Part shown: positions 43,736 through 55,248 of the stretch, piece by piece
Layout of the letters: each line of letters starts with the position of its first letter
Numbering within the stretch: position 1 is the stretch's first letter
From: Chlorops oryzae
Taxonomy: Eukaryota; Arthropoda; Insecta; Diptera; Chloropidae
NCBI GenBank assembly: GCA_020466095.1
Contig: CM035806.1
Span: 117,827,921 to 117,891,920 of the forward strand
DNA length: 64,000 bases
Direction of reading: 5' to 3'
Notes under the pieces: generated by a model
Told to the model about the DNA's origin: nothing
The model's database searches: none
The model's input: the letters and a program-made list of their open reading frames with translations, nothing else
Position numbers and translations under genes: made by a program

Positions 43736-44727
43736 ATCGGCACTCATTTATTTTAAAATTTTAAAACTACCACTTGAAAAACAGTTTGCTACTTTTTTAA
43801 ATACGAAAACAACAGCACTGTATAGGACTATAGGTCTAACCTAATGCTCCTATTTATCCTGTGTTTCGCAGGATTATCCTATTTTTTAAAGAGAAATCCT
43901 GCCAGAAATTCAAACCTGTATTTAGCTATGAAAATCCTGTAAAATATACAATTTATCATGTATTCATTCAAATAAGCGTTTTAACAATTTTCAACTCATG
44001 ACAACTGTCAATTTTCAACAAAAGACCAACTTAACGCTTAACCTTCATACCCAAAAGCGGAATTTTTCCGTTGACTAAAAGACCAGCCTGATATGCTCCG
44101 GAATTTACCGAAATTTACTACTGGCAAAATAAAGTAAGAACTCAACCGAAATAGGAAATAATGATTTCAATTGAATGGAAAGAATAAATTTTAATAAATT
44201 TTTTTTTAAGAGAAGAATATTTGAAAATGGGTTTTTGGGTTTTTGAGATCCGAAAGTGATGACCGGTTTTTTTTCGTTTTTTTTTTTTGGGTGGGGGCGG
44301 TGGGGTGGGGGGCGGGGGGGTGGTTGGTTTGGGAGGGGGGGTTTGGGGGGGGGGGGGTTTGGTGGGTTTGGGGGGGGGTAGAGCGGGAGTTAAAGACATA
44401 ATTCAAATATCGAATTGCTTTCGAGAATAGTTTTTTGGGTTGGGGAAAGGCGTTATTAACACGATTTTATTAGTAAATGTTTTTATATTCTTAGTCCTCA
44501 TTTTGAAGTAATAAGGTAATTGAAAGCTTTTTATAAGTTGTAAATATATAGGTGTCAATATTAAATGAAAGTCGGTTTATATTTATTATGAAAGTGAAAA
44601 AGGTTTTGTCAGGATCCATTGTATTAAAAGAGTATGAAATGTTATAAAATTTTTGAAAATGAACACTGCTTTATCGTACTTCATGTTTTTTTATAACACA
44701 TTTCACCTTTTGATACAAAAGAAAAAA
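43736..44727. other. AT-rich DNA with a G-rich low-complexity tract
   Basis: No gene. 44278-44380 is almost pure G with T interruptions (runs of 5-11 G), able to form G-quadruplexes on this strand. The minus-strand proline-rich ORFs across it are composition artefacts. 43829-43842 (gactataggtctaac) repeats a motif seen at 11997 and inverted near 15420. Confidence 0.55.
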
Positions 44728-44934
44728 TTACAAATCAAACGTCCTACGTTTTTGAGCGAACTTGTTAATTACTTCTTCGGCAGTAACATTAATATCACGA
44801 TGAATGCTCAATAGAGCCAAACCATTTAGCCGTTGTTCGCCACTTGCGTTTCTCAGACGATCCTTCAATCTTCTTAAAGTTGAAAAACTCCTTTCGTTGC
44901 TGGCAATGGTCACAGCTAAGGTGGCTCCGATTTA
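44728..44934 (-). pseudogene. hAT transposase C-terminus fragment (ZMYM1-like)
   Basis: About 69 codons (minus) encode the hATC dimerisation end: ASNERSFSTLRRLK, then LNGLALLSIHRDI and a basic tail. This is the typical end of hAT transposases of the TTF/ZMYM1 type. No upstream exons were recognised to the right, so it is a fragment. Confidence 0.75.
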
Positions 44935-45109
44935 TTACTTACAAATTTAGAGTTGCTGCAGTTTCTGTTGAACTTGCGTACACAGCAGAAGTTATCAGAA
45001 ATAGTAACGCGTATGTATAAATTTTCGTTATAAGGACAGAGGATGATTGCACGAATCTGTAGATTCTGTAGCTTTTAGGATCAGTTTTCCTATATCTGCT
45101 GACACAATA

Positions 45110-45277
45110 GGGGTATTCACAAAGGCGTCGGAAAATAGTAAAGTCGGAAAATCGGAAAACTTTATCTGCATAAAAAGCTGTGCAAGGTGCAAAAAAAGTT
45201 AAAAATTTTTTTAAGAAGTCGCAATTTTCCGATTTTCCTACTTTCCAACGTATTTAACACGCCTTTGTGAATCCCCC
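45110..45277. mobile_element. 168-bp MITE, TA duplication
   Basis: Ends ggggtattcacaaaggcg and cgcctttgtgaatccccc are inverse to each other over about 18 bp; TA flanks both sides (45108-45109, 45278-45279). It is almost entirely foldable. Confidence 0.82.
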
Positions 45278-45589
45278 TAATGATAATATAACAGTGTAAA
45301 ATTACCACACACTGCAAAATGACTGATCAAGAACGACGATGCGAGAATATGATAGAAATAGACGCCATAGCATAAAGTGTTTTTGAATTCAAATGCATTT
45401 ACTCTTCCAAGTCCACTCTACTTAATGCTAAATACAAGCGAAGAGCAAAGTCAGAACCGGCAAACGCAAAACGAAAACAAATCAAAGACCGCTTTTGCTT
45501 GTCTCTGAGAGGATTTGTATTTACATGCATTTCCGCAAAGTAAAGAAAAGAAACTTAAACTTGGCAAGAAGTAAATTAAAAAAACCTGT

Positions 45590-46060
45590 AAGAAAGCTAA
45601 AGTCGGTCAAGCCCGACTTTGAAATATCCAGCGTCCCGACATTATGAGTGCAGTATGTTTTGCTTCTATATTTGTGGGCGTGGCAGTGGGCGGGCCACAT
45701 AAATTATTTTCCTACACCTTTCATTCGCCTTGGTCAACCTATGTTGCGAATTTGAAGCTTCTACGCCTGTTACTTCGGAAGTTACAAAAAATCTTTATTT
45801 GTGGGCGTGGCAATGGGCGAGCCACATAAAATTTTTTCCAACACCTTTCATTCGCCTTGGTAAACCTATGTTGCGAATTTTAAGCTTGGTGGACTATGGA
45901 AGTGTTTTTTTGGGAAGCACGCAGATATTTTTTCTCTTGAAATGTCCTATTATTTTTTTATATCAGCCCATTATAGGAAACTTTGTAGCCACTAGAACTA
46001 GTAATCAAGTTCTGGTGATAGCACTAGTGGAGCTTAGTTAATTCAGGTAAAAATAGTTGC
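45590..46060. repeat. GTGGGCGTGGC-type dispersed repeat, copy 2
   Basis: Opens gtaagaaagctaaagtcgg like the other copies, followed by two 127-bp tandem units (anchors gggcgtggc at 45676 and 45803). The right edge is unclear. Confidence 0.65.
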
Positions 46061-46071
46061 ACAATTTCAAT

Positions 46072-46230
46072 GGGGTTGTCCCCAAACCAACCAGTTTTTT
46101 TAAAGTTAATAACGACGGTTCTTATTGAGGAATATGCTCTTCCAACAATTGCACCAATCGCCCGAAAACTTTTGCCTTCAATTCTCAATTTCAAAATGAT
46201 TTTCCGTTCGCTTATATTGATTTCACTTTT
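46072..46230 (-). pseudogene. Tc1-like transposase N-terminal fragment
   Basis: On the minus strand about 45 codons read SERKIILKLRIEGKSFRAIG ... AYSSIRTVVINFKKTG, the paired helix-turn-helix DNA-binding start of Tc1 transposases. The catalytic part is absent and the frame stops at about 46040. It lies just left of, and unrelated to, the DD41D element. Confidence 0.72.
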
Positions 46231-46291
46231 TTTGTTGTAATATAGCCCTTAAACAATAATAAACCAATGCAATTTTTAAAGCTATAGTATA

Positions 46292-47604
46292 CAGGGTGGC
46301 GCATGAAAGCCGCTACCAAAAAAAAACTTAATAACTTTTTTTCTATTTAAGTAATCTGCACAGTTCTTTTTTTATGTTGTAGATTGATCTTTACATTTAA
46401 CGAAAATGAGCAAATGGGACACTGAAACAAGAATTTGGATTGTTCGTCGCTATCACGCACTGGAGTCCGTAGTTTTGGTCCAAAGAGAGTACAGGCGCAC
46501 ATTTGGCGGCGATCCTCCGAGCCGATGGACCATAATGAGGCTTGTAAACAATTTTGCCGAGAATGGGACTGTCGCACGAAGACCTTACAGTAGAAATAAT
46601 TCAGTTCGGGCGGAGGAGACTATCGCTGCTGTAGCTGCAGCCATACACAACAATCCGAGAGTTTCGACAAGAAGTTTATCTGCCGAAATGGGAGTAAGCA
46701 GACGGCCATTGCAGAGAATTATCCATGAAGATTTGCACTTATTCCCATATAAAATTCAATTAGTCAACAAACTGAATCCAGCAGACTTGCCGATTCGCTT
46801 GGAGTTTTGCCAGAAGATCCTTCAAATGGTGGATGAGGACGAAATCATGTTGGACTGCCTTTTTATGTCTGACGAGGCCCATTTCGACTTAAACGGCAAC
46901 GTGAACAAACAAAATTGTCGAATATGGGATACTGAGAACCCACAGGTTCTCCATCAGAAGGAATTACATCCACTTCGCGTCACGGTGTGGTGCGCAGTTT
47001 CATCGCGCTGTCTTGTCGATCCTTACTTCTTCGAAGAAAGCGGTCAGACGGTTACAGTTACAGGAGACCGTTATTTGAACATGTTGAGAAATTTTTTCTA
47101 CCCAGAATTACGCCGAAGAAGAATTCCTTTCAGATCAGTATGGTTCCAACACGATGGTGCGCCTCCTCACATAACGCGGCCTGTTATGACAGAATTGCGA
47201 CAAAAATTTCCAAATAAGCTGATTTCAAGAAACTCCGATTTTCGTTGGCCACCCAGGTCACCTGACCTTACTGCACCAGACTTTTTCTTGTGGGGCTATT
47301 GTAAACAGGAAGTCTACAAACTAAAACCGACAAATTTGGAACAATTAAAGGAATCCATTCAAGCAGTAATTGCGGGCATTCCTGTTTCAACTCTCCAAGC
47401 AGTCATGAACAATTTTTTGATAAGATGCCGCACGTGTGTCAACGAGCGTGGCGGCCATTTAAATTCAATTATTTTTAAGACTAGTTAAGCTATATTTAAT
47501 AAAATTGAATAAGCTTCAAAATAAAAAATAAAAAAATGAATTCCATACACTAAGAAAAAAGTTATTTGAGTTTCTTAATGTAGCGAAATTCATGCGCCAC
47601 CCTG
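46292..47604 (+). mobile_element. Complete mariner-like element, DD41D
   Basis: The 1313-bp element starts CAGGGTGGCGCATGAA and ends with its inverse, TIR about 24 bp with three mismatches, flanked by TA (46290-46291, 47605-47606). It contains one uninterrupted transposase. No lesion is visible, so it may be competent. Confidence 0.93.
46406..47488 (+). CDS. Mariner-like transposase, 360 aa (DD41D)
   Basis: The N-terminal third holds a helix-turn-helix pair (VQREYRRTFGGDPPSRWTI ... STRSLSAEMGVSRRPLQRI). Catalytic residues are Asp in FMSDEAHF (about 156), Asp in QHDGAPPH (about 249) and Asp in LTAPDFFLWGY (about 291); I count 41 residues between the second and third, a DD41D triad. Length is normal for the superfamily. 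The start is the first ATG after the left TIR. DD41D elements (the rosa-type group first described from a tephritid fly) are established; subfamily placement is inference. The product would cut and paste the element at TA. Confidence 0.93.
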   Translation: MSKWDTETRIWIVRRYHALESVVLVQREYRRTFGGDPPSRWTIMRLVNNFAENGTVARRPYSRNNSVRAEETIAAVAAAIHNNPRVSTRSLSAEMGVSRRPLQRIIHEDLHLFPYKIQLVNKLNPADLPIRLEFCQKILQMVDEDEIMLDCLFMSDEAHFDLNGNVNKQNCRIWDTENPQVLHQKELHPLRVTVWCAVSSRCLVDPYFFEESGQTVTVTGDRYLNMLRNFFYPELRRRRIPFRSVWFQHDGAPPHITRPVMTELRQKFPNKLISRNSDFRWPPRSPDLTAPDFFLWGYCKQEVYKLKPTNLEQLKESIQAVIAGIPVSTLQAVMNNFLIRCRTCVNERGGHLNSIIFKTS

Positions 47605-47606
47605 TA

Positions 47607-47877
47607 TATTTAAAGTCTTTTTCTTACAATCGATTTAAAAATCAAACTCTATTTAAAAACAACCGAAATTAGCGAACGATAACTAGCTACTGTTTGAAAT
47701 GAGCGTATATTTTTTTGACATTGTTTTTCTGTCTTCCAACAAAGAAAGTCCCTTTTTCGCTAAAACGGCAAGACAAATTATTGGGAAAAACACACACACA
47801 CACATCGTATAAGCATGTCGGAATGTGTTGACAAGAACAGTTATGGAATGTTTTCGCACTCCATGGAGATATCGTTC
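47607..47877. other. Spacer between mariner and a Harbinger derivative
   Basis: AT-rich with a short CA run near 47795. No gene is supported. A 20-base block around the ATG at 47699 (atgagcgtatattt...tttgacat) is repeated with changes at 49301. Confidence 0.35.
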
Positions 47878-47880
47878 TAA

Positions 47881-49277
47881 GGCCCCATCTACACGATGCA
47901 AGTTTTCACTTGGCAAGTCACTTCTGCAAGTACTTGGCAAGGAGATTGCATCGTGTAGAATGCTTGCAAGGACTTGCGCAATTTTTCAAGACTTCCATGC
48001 AAGAACTTGCCTAAAGAAAATTCGGATCGTGTAGAAATACAATCTTCCAATTTGCTAGAAGCTTTTTTTTTTACTTGCATGCTTACAAACTGTCAGGTTC
48101 AAGATACTCAAAAAAGAAGCGAGTGCGATGTTTCAATATTTATTATTTTTTTCATAGCTAGCATTTATTGAATTAAATTTTTCGAATTTTTTTTTATCAA
48201 CATGGCTGTGTCAGAGGAGCAAATTGAAATAATGACTGAAGAATACCAGCAAAATGAGTGCTTGTGGCAAAAGTCACACATGGACTACAAAAACAAGCAT
48301 AAACAAGTAAAGAAGTTTACATCGCTAAGCCGATTGCACACATACCCTTTTCTCAGCCTAAAATATGTTAAAACATTAAAATTCCTGCCGTTTTTCGTTG
48401 TTCTAGCTTGGATATCTATTTTTATCTTATCTGTACTTCGATTTAGCTTCTCAAACTAGAGATTATTATTAAGCACAGAATTTTCGCGGATGGTGGGCAT
48501 GGTCAAATTTTAACCGTTAGAGGACATTTTGTCTAGTTGCGAAATACTCAATTCAAAAAAGTGAAAATAAAATTTTTGCGAATTTCGCGAATGGTGGTCA
48601 TGGTCAAATTTTAACCGTTAGAGGGTATGTTACATATTCCTGCCAAACTTAATATACCCTTTCCTTCGGAAAAGGTATAAAAAGAGGCAGCTTACGAAGC
48701 CATTGCCGAAAAAAACAAATTTGGAAAAGCTGGTTATAAAGGACAAATTGCATTAATTGCTCTGGAAGCTCTGGGGGTAAACCATGAAATGGAAGCACTT
48801 TGAATTGTTCACCTTCATTTGATAGGTCCTTCATTAAATTCTCATAATAGAGATTTATGTCTCCTCTAAAAAAGAACTTGCGTGCCAAATTGTTCGTTTT
48901 GGATTTTTTCTATAATTTTCTATTTCTTCCAAAATGAGCGCCGCTGCTAGAACTTTCTTTATTTATTTATTCATTTTTGCTATTTTAGGTTAAAATATGA
49001 TTTTTTATACCAACTGGCAAACTTGCGGCAAGAACTTCTACTTGAATGTAAAAACCTTCAAGCTGGCAAGCTACATGTTTAAAAATTGCTTCTGAAAAGC
49101 AACTTTTAGTAACGCCGTGTGGCTATGTGCCCAAGCACTTGCGTGCAAGTCATCTTTAGATTACTTTCAGGCAAGCTGCAAGCTAAAATTTACTAGCATC
49201 GTGTGGATTGGTCACGCAAGTTCTTGCACACAAGTACTAAAACTTGCCAAGCGAAAACTTGCATCGTGTAGATGGGC
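47881..49277 (+). mobile_element. Harbinger-type element with MADF gene remnant
   Basis: Ends ggccccatctacacgatgca and its inverse (tgcatcgtgtagatgggc); TAA flanks both sides (47878-47880, 49278-49280), the Harbinger target. Subterminal modules of cttgcaag/cttggcaag fill both ends. Inside, 48202-48306 encodes a MADF start and 48684-48790 what may be its continuation. No transposase is present, so it is non-autonomous. Confidence 0.8.
48202..48804 (+). pseudogene. MADF-type Harbinger accessory gene, truncated
   Basis: Exon 48202-48306 reads MAVSEEQIEIMTEEYQ ... CLWQKSHMDYKNKHKQ up to a gtaaag donor. After about 375 bp, acceptor-like ataaaaag precedes AAYEAIAEKNK at 48686, which continues the MADF pattern before a stop at 48802-48804. 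The intron holds a duplicated block (atggtcaaattttaaccg near 48505 and 48603). The rest of the gene is missing. The function of the family is DNA binding for the transposase. Confidence 0.55.
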
Positions 49278-49280
49278 TAA

Positions 49281-49514
49281 TGCTGATTTTCAGAGAGATG
49301 AGCGTGTACTTCTTTGACATACTGTATGTCGGACGAAGCAAAACGAGCAAACTGAAAAAGGCGAAAAACTACACGATTAAAAAATCAAGCAAACGTATTT
49401 TTAAGCAATTGGGTTTAGTTCTTTTTATATTGAATAATAAAAAATGTTTAAAGGAGAATATGAAAATGAGTTTTTCTTTATAATGTTGAAAATAGAATTT
49501 TAAAGCTTTTTGAA
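49281..49514. other. AT-rich DNA before the hAT-3 gene
   Basis: The ORF 49301-49483 begins MSVYFFDI, like 47699, then becomes Lys-rich; no domain is recognisable. Confidence 0.3.
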
Positions 49515-50165
49515 ATGAAGCATGCATTTTAAGATAAGGAAAAGGAAGCTGAAGATACTTCTACGAAAGAGGAATCTGAAAAACATTTTTTGGCGCGTGC
49601 AAATTTAAAAGCCTCCTATGTAGCGAGCATGGCTCTAGCTTAACCCTTTGACGACCATTGGGACATATAGATCCCATCAGCTTTTTTAGATGGTACGTTT
49701 TCAATTTTTACATGATTCGAATGAAAAAGAAACCACTTGATGCGGATATGTGTAGGCTTTTCAAAATTTATCACGTGTGTGGGATAAAATTTCTAAGATT
49801 CGTTCTAGACCACTTCAAAGTAAAAAAATTGTTTTTGTTTTAAAATAATATGTTAAGCCATCTAACCGGGAAATAACAAAAAAAAATTCAAACGCTTTTT
49901 GAGATTGTTAAAGAAATCACTGTTAAGCTAGAAAAAGAAAGAAAAATTTTCGAAAGTAATTTAATCTCTTGGTAGGAGGCGATTTTGTCATGGAACCTAT
50001 GTGTCCCAATGGTCGTCAATGGTAAGTTTTTATACAAGATATTTTATTTTGATGCACAGTTTTATTCTTTTTTCTTTACCCTTAGAAGGACTTATTTTTA
50101 AACGTCTTTAACATAGCATACAAAATTGTATTATAATTAAGATGCAGGTATAAATGGTTAGGATG

Positions 50166-50608
50166 TATGGGCCAAAATTCTTTTTAATGCCTAAATTTCT
50201 GTCTCTGTCAACGAAAATCAGTGTTCGTAAAAGAGCAAATCAAATAAATAACAAATAAATTTTACCTAAAAATTTATGAATAACGAAATAAAATACTCTA
50301 GTCCAATTGGAAAAAATCGAATATTACCAAACTTCCATCTTGTTTACTCGCAAATTACAGTAACATTGTTGTCTTGTTTGGCAAGACAAGACAAGATAAG
50401 ACAACAATGTTACCGTAATTTGCGAAGGAAAAAAATTAAGTTTTGTTAATCATTGATTTTTTTTAATTCGACTAGAGTATTTTATTTCGTTATTCATACA
50501 TTTTTTGTTAAAATTAATTTTTTATTAATATGGTTTGCTCCTTCAGAAAAACTGATTTTCATTGACAGGGACAGAAGTGAAGGCATTAAAAAGAATTTTG
50601 GCCCGTAT
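50166..50608. repeat. Imperfect 443-bp inverted repeat
   Basis: The left arm from tatgggccaaaattc and the right arm ending gaattttggcccgta are inverse along most of their length, including aataacgaaataaaatactc with its inverse, and cgcaaattac(a/g)gtaacattg with its inverse around a short centre at about 50385. One internal segment (about 50318-50345) does not pair. It lies 3' of the piggyBac transposase. Confidence 0.75.
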
Positions 50609-50761
50609 AATGTATTACGAAGCAATTACGGTCAGCTTGAAAACGAAATGATTTTTTTTACAGAAGGCACACATTGAATTCGTGCGGTGGTCTATTGAGT
50701 ATTTCGAACATATAAAGCGTTTTCTTTCAGGGATTTTGGTGAGATAGTGGACATTTAATTC

Positions 50762-52253
50762 TTAGGATTTGTTCATCCTCGATCGCTTGTGATCATCCTT
50801 TGGAGTTATGTTACGAGGTATCTGGCGAGACGTGTAGCCGTTTATCAACTGGATCGCTAGCTGCTCGCGAAATTCTACCGCCTTCAGTGAAAATGGGTTC
50901 TCATTGCTGGCTGAGATCTTGTTATATACAACACAGGAGTTGTGCACGCACAAATCAAAAAGATCAAAAAAGAGACGAAGGTAGAATTTCGTCTTTGATT
51001 TCCTATCATATTCGTAGTAGGACTGAAACATTAGGTAATAATTTAAAAATATATTTATTTAAAACTAAATAAAACCTTCTTTTGGTCCATAAGATCAACT
51101 CCACCCATTCCTTTGTTATACATTTGGACCATCTTAGGACACTGCACATCAATTTTTGTAGCAGAGCCCGCCTGGCGTCTCTTTACTTTCACACCCTCGA
51201 TTGGGTTGATAAAGTTCGACGTCAAATAAACGGCCTTATTATCCATCCACTTCAACACCGTGACGCCATCCGCTTCAAAGCTTTTAAAATCTCCACGTTG
51301 GAATTTCTTATCGTCCTCAAACTTTGGCATTTGTGCCCAATTTTTTCGAACAGTGCCTCTCTCTCTCTTCTCTTTTCCCTGTATAAATGTCCACTCTGAG
51401 CAAAAAACCAGTTTTTAAATCGCATCTGCACCACAGTTTGAATCCCCAGGATATGGGCTTATTTTTCATGTATTGCTTCATGGCGTTGTGGCCTTTAAAC
51501 TTGACCATATGCTCATCAATAGATTGACTTTTGCTTTCGTTAATATCTTTTTTGAAAGCATGGTTTAAGTGACAAATCACAGGTCGAATTTTATACGATC
51601 GGTCATAAGCTGGATCTTTCGGATCTGGTTGCTTGGCGTTGTTCGCAAAATGTAAAAGACCGCGAATTTCTTCAAATCGTGCGCGGCTCATAACGTTGGC
51701 AATAAATGGAGTATTGCAGATAGGTGATGTGGACCAATACAATCGAGTTTCGGGTAGTTGGTACAATGTCATACCTAATATGATCCCGAAAAATGCTTTC
51801 AACTCCAGCTTATTAATCGAAAATACAACTCCTTTCTGCTCGCAGTATATATAAGTTTGCTCGATTACTAGCGAAAGAAGCTTTTCAAAATTACAAACGC
51901 TGGTGAAGATTTTTAAAACACTGGGAACAGATTCGAGTGAGGTTGCTTCCCATATCAAGACTTTTCCGTATTCGTATTCCACTTCCTTATATTTTGCCGA
52001 TGTATAGTTTTGGCGTGTTGTTCTCCAAACAAAATTCTTCTTGCTACATTTTTCATTTACTGCATTTGGAATCTCAACATTTTGTTCATTGGGCACTATT
52101 GCGTCTTCAATCTCAATGATAGCACCCATTTCTAAGGTCTGGAAATCAGTTTCGAGAAATGCTACATCTTCTTCATCAATCATTGCTGTCAGAAGCATTA
52201 GCTATTTGAACTATTTCATCTTCTGTTAGAGCTAAACGTCGTGACTTAACCAT
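50762..52253 (-). pseudogene. piggyBac transposase, internally deleted
   Basis: Starts MVKSRRLALTEDEIV at 52253; a frameshift near 52180 leads into the frame 52198-51317 with LKAFFGIILGMTLYQLPE, YWST, and SIDEHMVKFKGHN (first catalytic Asp). A deletion with frameshift near 51330 removes the segment that normally holds the second Asp; the frame 51330-51060 resumes with VTVLKWMDNKAVYLTSNF (third Asp region) and GMGGVDLMDQ. A probable intron (acceptor cctaatgtttcag near 51017) leads to the C-terminal exon ending at 50762. The usual C-terminal Cys-rich finger is not evident. Not functional. Confidence 0.85.
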
Positions 52254-52776
52254 TTTGTGCTAAGTATTTCCAGTTATCAATCTCGGTCCAAAAACTTAAA
52301 TGTAGTATACTTGCACTTAAGGGGCTATTTCCACTATAGGCACATTTAGCATTTCTCAGCATTTTCTCAAAATGCTGAGAAATGCTCGTCAAAACGTATG
52401 GAGTTGTTGTTGTATTTTGCTCAGCATTTCTCAGCATTTTGAGAAAATGGGAAAAAAATGCGATTATTTTCCCAAAAAGCTATCGATTTTTAAATTGCAT
52501 ATCTAAAAAAACTCACATGTAATTTGAAAACAGCTGCGACATGGCGTTTCGTAACGAGCTTCAACGACATTACAAGGGACTTGTTTAGGCTCGGGCCGGG
52601 CTCAACATTGTGAAATTCCGACATTTTGAATAAATACTGTCGCCGGTCATATAAACGTTTTGATCTTACGAAAATCAATAAACTTAACCTATTAATTCTC
52701 GCGCATCCTATCCTGGCTTATGTGGATCGTATAGTGTCCCCGCCATCAAACGAATTGTAAAAAAAAAAAAAAAGAC

Positions 52777-53566
52777 ATGGCGGATCAAATAAACAAGAAA
52801 TGTAAGTAAACCATAAGAAAAATATTATTATTTATAATAAGAAGTCCGTTTTAGTAAAAAGAAATGGTCGCGAACGTATATATTGGACGTACGAAAAGGA
52901 GTGTTTGCTCCTTGATCTTTGGGAGGAGAACATAACCTCTCTGAGAGGATCGCGAAAAAACTCCCATATTTATACCGAAATGGCACAATGCCTTTCCCAG
53001 CAAGACCATGAAATAACATGGAGCGATATTAAATCCAAAATGGATAACATGACCCGAAAATATCGGTAATACAGAAGGTGTTGAAAAGTAAACAAATATA
53101 ATAATATTTTCTTTTCAAGCGCGGAGAAGCTGTTGGTGGGACCATCCGGCGGATCGCCATCAACTTGGGTGCATTACCTTAAATTAAATAACATTTTAGG
53201 AACATTCAAGCCGTTCAATATGAGCGAAGTAATGTTGGAAAGCACAAGTATGTATCTTAAATTCCTATTTTGAGCAAAAAATATGAATCAATGTACTTTC
53301 AGATTTGTTAAACCTTTCGCAAGAGGAGAGTTATATGGGTTCTACGAGCTCGGCAAATAATGAAACGTCTGATTGCTCAGAATATTTGGATACTCCGCCG
53401 TCAAAAAAGAAAAAAAAATAACAAGGCTGACAAAATTGCAGAGAGGCTGTTAGAGTTAGGGGAAATACGAACAGATAGAATAACCGCTTTGGCCAATGAA
53501 ACAATGCAATTTCATTCAGAAATGCTCAAATTGTTTGAAGGGGTTTTAACAAAAGATAAGCAATGA
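52777..53566 (+). pseudogene. Harbinger-2 Myb/SANT-like gene, four exons
   Basis: Exons 52777-52801, 52855-53065, 53120-53247 and 53303-53566 join in phase at GT-AG sites. Exon 2 encodes the trihelix Myb/SANT-like domain (YWTYEKECLLLDLWEENI ... DIKSKMDNMTRKYR). The frame meets TAA at 53419 just after an A-run, but one base shifted it stays open to 53566 and gives a helical C-terminus (IAERLLELGEI ... FHSEMLKLFEGVL) typical of the family, so a one-base slip in the A tract is the likely lesion. The role is DNA-binding partner of the transposase. Confidence 0.78.
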
Positions 53567-53880
53567 CTTATAGATATTTCTACAATTTTGTTTTCATTTT
53601 TTTGAGTCTGAAGAAACTAATTTAGTTATGTTTGTAAACAGAGATAAGCAAAGACTTATAGATATACATATATATTAGTTCCTATAGTTCCACGAAGGAG
53701 CAAAGTGCCACACTTTTAAAGACTTTACTACTAATATGACTGTGAAAAGAAATACTATTTTGTTTTGATTTTAATTTTTTTTTTTTTGAGCGGAGAAACC
53801 GAATTTAATTATGTATATATGTATGTTTTTTTTTTTTTAAATTTTTTTCAATAAAATTGAAGTTCATGACATGAAGAATG

Positions 53881-55248
53881 TTATTTATTCAATATAATTG
53901 TTGCGATCGCTTTTCTAATTTGTTCCGACGATTCGTCGAAGTCATTAGCTATATTGGTGTGATTTGGTTGTTCTCGATGAGAAGTCGGTTCTGTCTGCCA
54001 TTTCTCGTCAAAATCGGAGTTGTTTGCATTTAACACATTGTGCAGTATACAGCACGCAATGAAAATTTGCTTGTTGTTGTTGTTGTAATTGTTATCCAAC
54101 CCTTTTCCTATCCGGCGTTATCTAGCTTTTAAATGGCCAAAAGCGCACTCAACAACTCGCCTAGCGCTTGATAAAGCGAAATTGAAGCTTCGCTGTTCTT
54201 CGCTTGCAGCAGTTGCAAAGGGATATGGCTTCATAAGGGATTGAGAAAATCTAAAAGCCGAATCTCCGATAAGTACTACAGGAACTTTGGTACCCAGACG
54301 TCCTTCGAATTTATTTTAAAAAGCGAATCTGATTCCACAATTTTCCTCAGCGTTGATTGCTCATAAATTTGCGAGTCGTGGCAACGTCCAGGACAGCCAA
54401 CATTAACATATTGGAATCTGAAACTAAATTCCGAATAAATTTCATTACAATTCGTAATTTTTTAAAATACTTACCGATAATCAACCGACGCAAACAGAAC
54501 AATAGAATACCAGCCCTTGTAGTTGTAGTGGTCAATTGCTTCTTCCCCTGCCGGCCTTATTTCAATGTGGCATCCATCTAATATAAAATAAAAACGGTTA
54601 TATCTTTATATTTAACATGTATTCAATGTATACCAATTGCTCCAAAACATTGAGGAAATCCAAGAGACTGAAAACCTTCCACACACTCTTCTACCTTGGC
54701 TTGCGAAACAAAGTTTGGTGGCAAGTACTCCGGAGCAAGTTGCTTGATTACTTCTTCGCAAAATTCGTTCACGATTTTGCAAACCATTACTTTGGATACA
54801 CCAAACAGTGTCCCTACTGTTCTGTATTCCGAAGACGATCCTAACGTATACAGGGCGATGGCGATTCTTTTTTCTAATGGTTTAGCTTTACGAAAACGCG
54901 TATCTTTTCGTTTTAACCCTTGGAGATGTTCCACCAACAAATTAAAAATGCTTCTGTCCATTCGAAAATTCTCTTCAAAAAAATCTTCATCATTTGCCGG
55001 AACGTCTTGTTCCCAAAAACTGCCATATCGTTTCTAAAATACATATAGTTAGCTAGAGACACAATTAAAAAGCAATGAACACTTACGAATGTCCAAACTC
55101 TCCATGGCATACGCTGGCGATGCCCCAAAACATAAAGCATTTCTTCAACCATCTCGTCCTCTTCCTCCATCAACTGCATAAGCATATCTTGGTCTCGTTC
55201 CATCAGCGGCACAACCATTCTGAATAGTTGCATTGCTCCCATTTCCAT
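53881..55248 (-). pseudogene. Harbinger-2 transposase, four exons, two lesions
   Basis: Exons (minus) 55248-55087, 55033-54634, 54577-54475 and 54417-53881 join in phase. Exon 2 has the HTH region (GTLFGVSKVMVCKIV) and QCFGAI; the first catalytic Asp codon (GAT) is split after its first base by the second intron and completed by exon 3 (GCHIEIRP). Exon 4 gives FQYVNVGCPGRCHDSQIY (second Asp) and RRVVECAFGHLKAR (Glu). Lesions: a one-base frameshift near 54310 and a TAA at about 54117 after HLKAR. The product would excise the element at TTA/TAA. Confidence 0.85.

Noticed and set aside
15459..43743. 8-bp duplication for the outer TIR element
   Set aside because: agtgatac on the left and atcggcac on the right do not match, so a hAT insertion is not proven for the outermost layer.
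44142..44406. Proline-rich minus-strand proteins
   Set aside because: Pure consequence of the G-rich tract; two overlapping frames give the same composition.
48649..48888. 79-aa minus-strand ORF in the Harbinger derivative
   Set aside because: No domain recognised, and the plus strand carries a better MADF continuation over part of it.
47699..49345. Duplicated start of a host gene flanking the Harbinger derivative (both sides begin MSVYFFDI)
   Set aside because: Similarity lasts only about 35 bases and neither continues into a recognisable protein; too weak to call.
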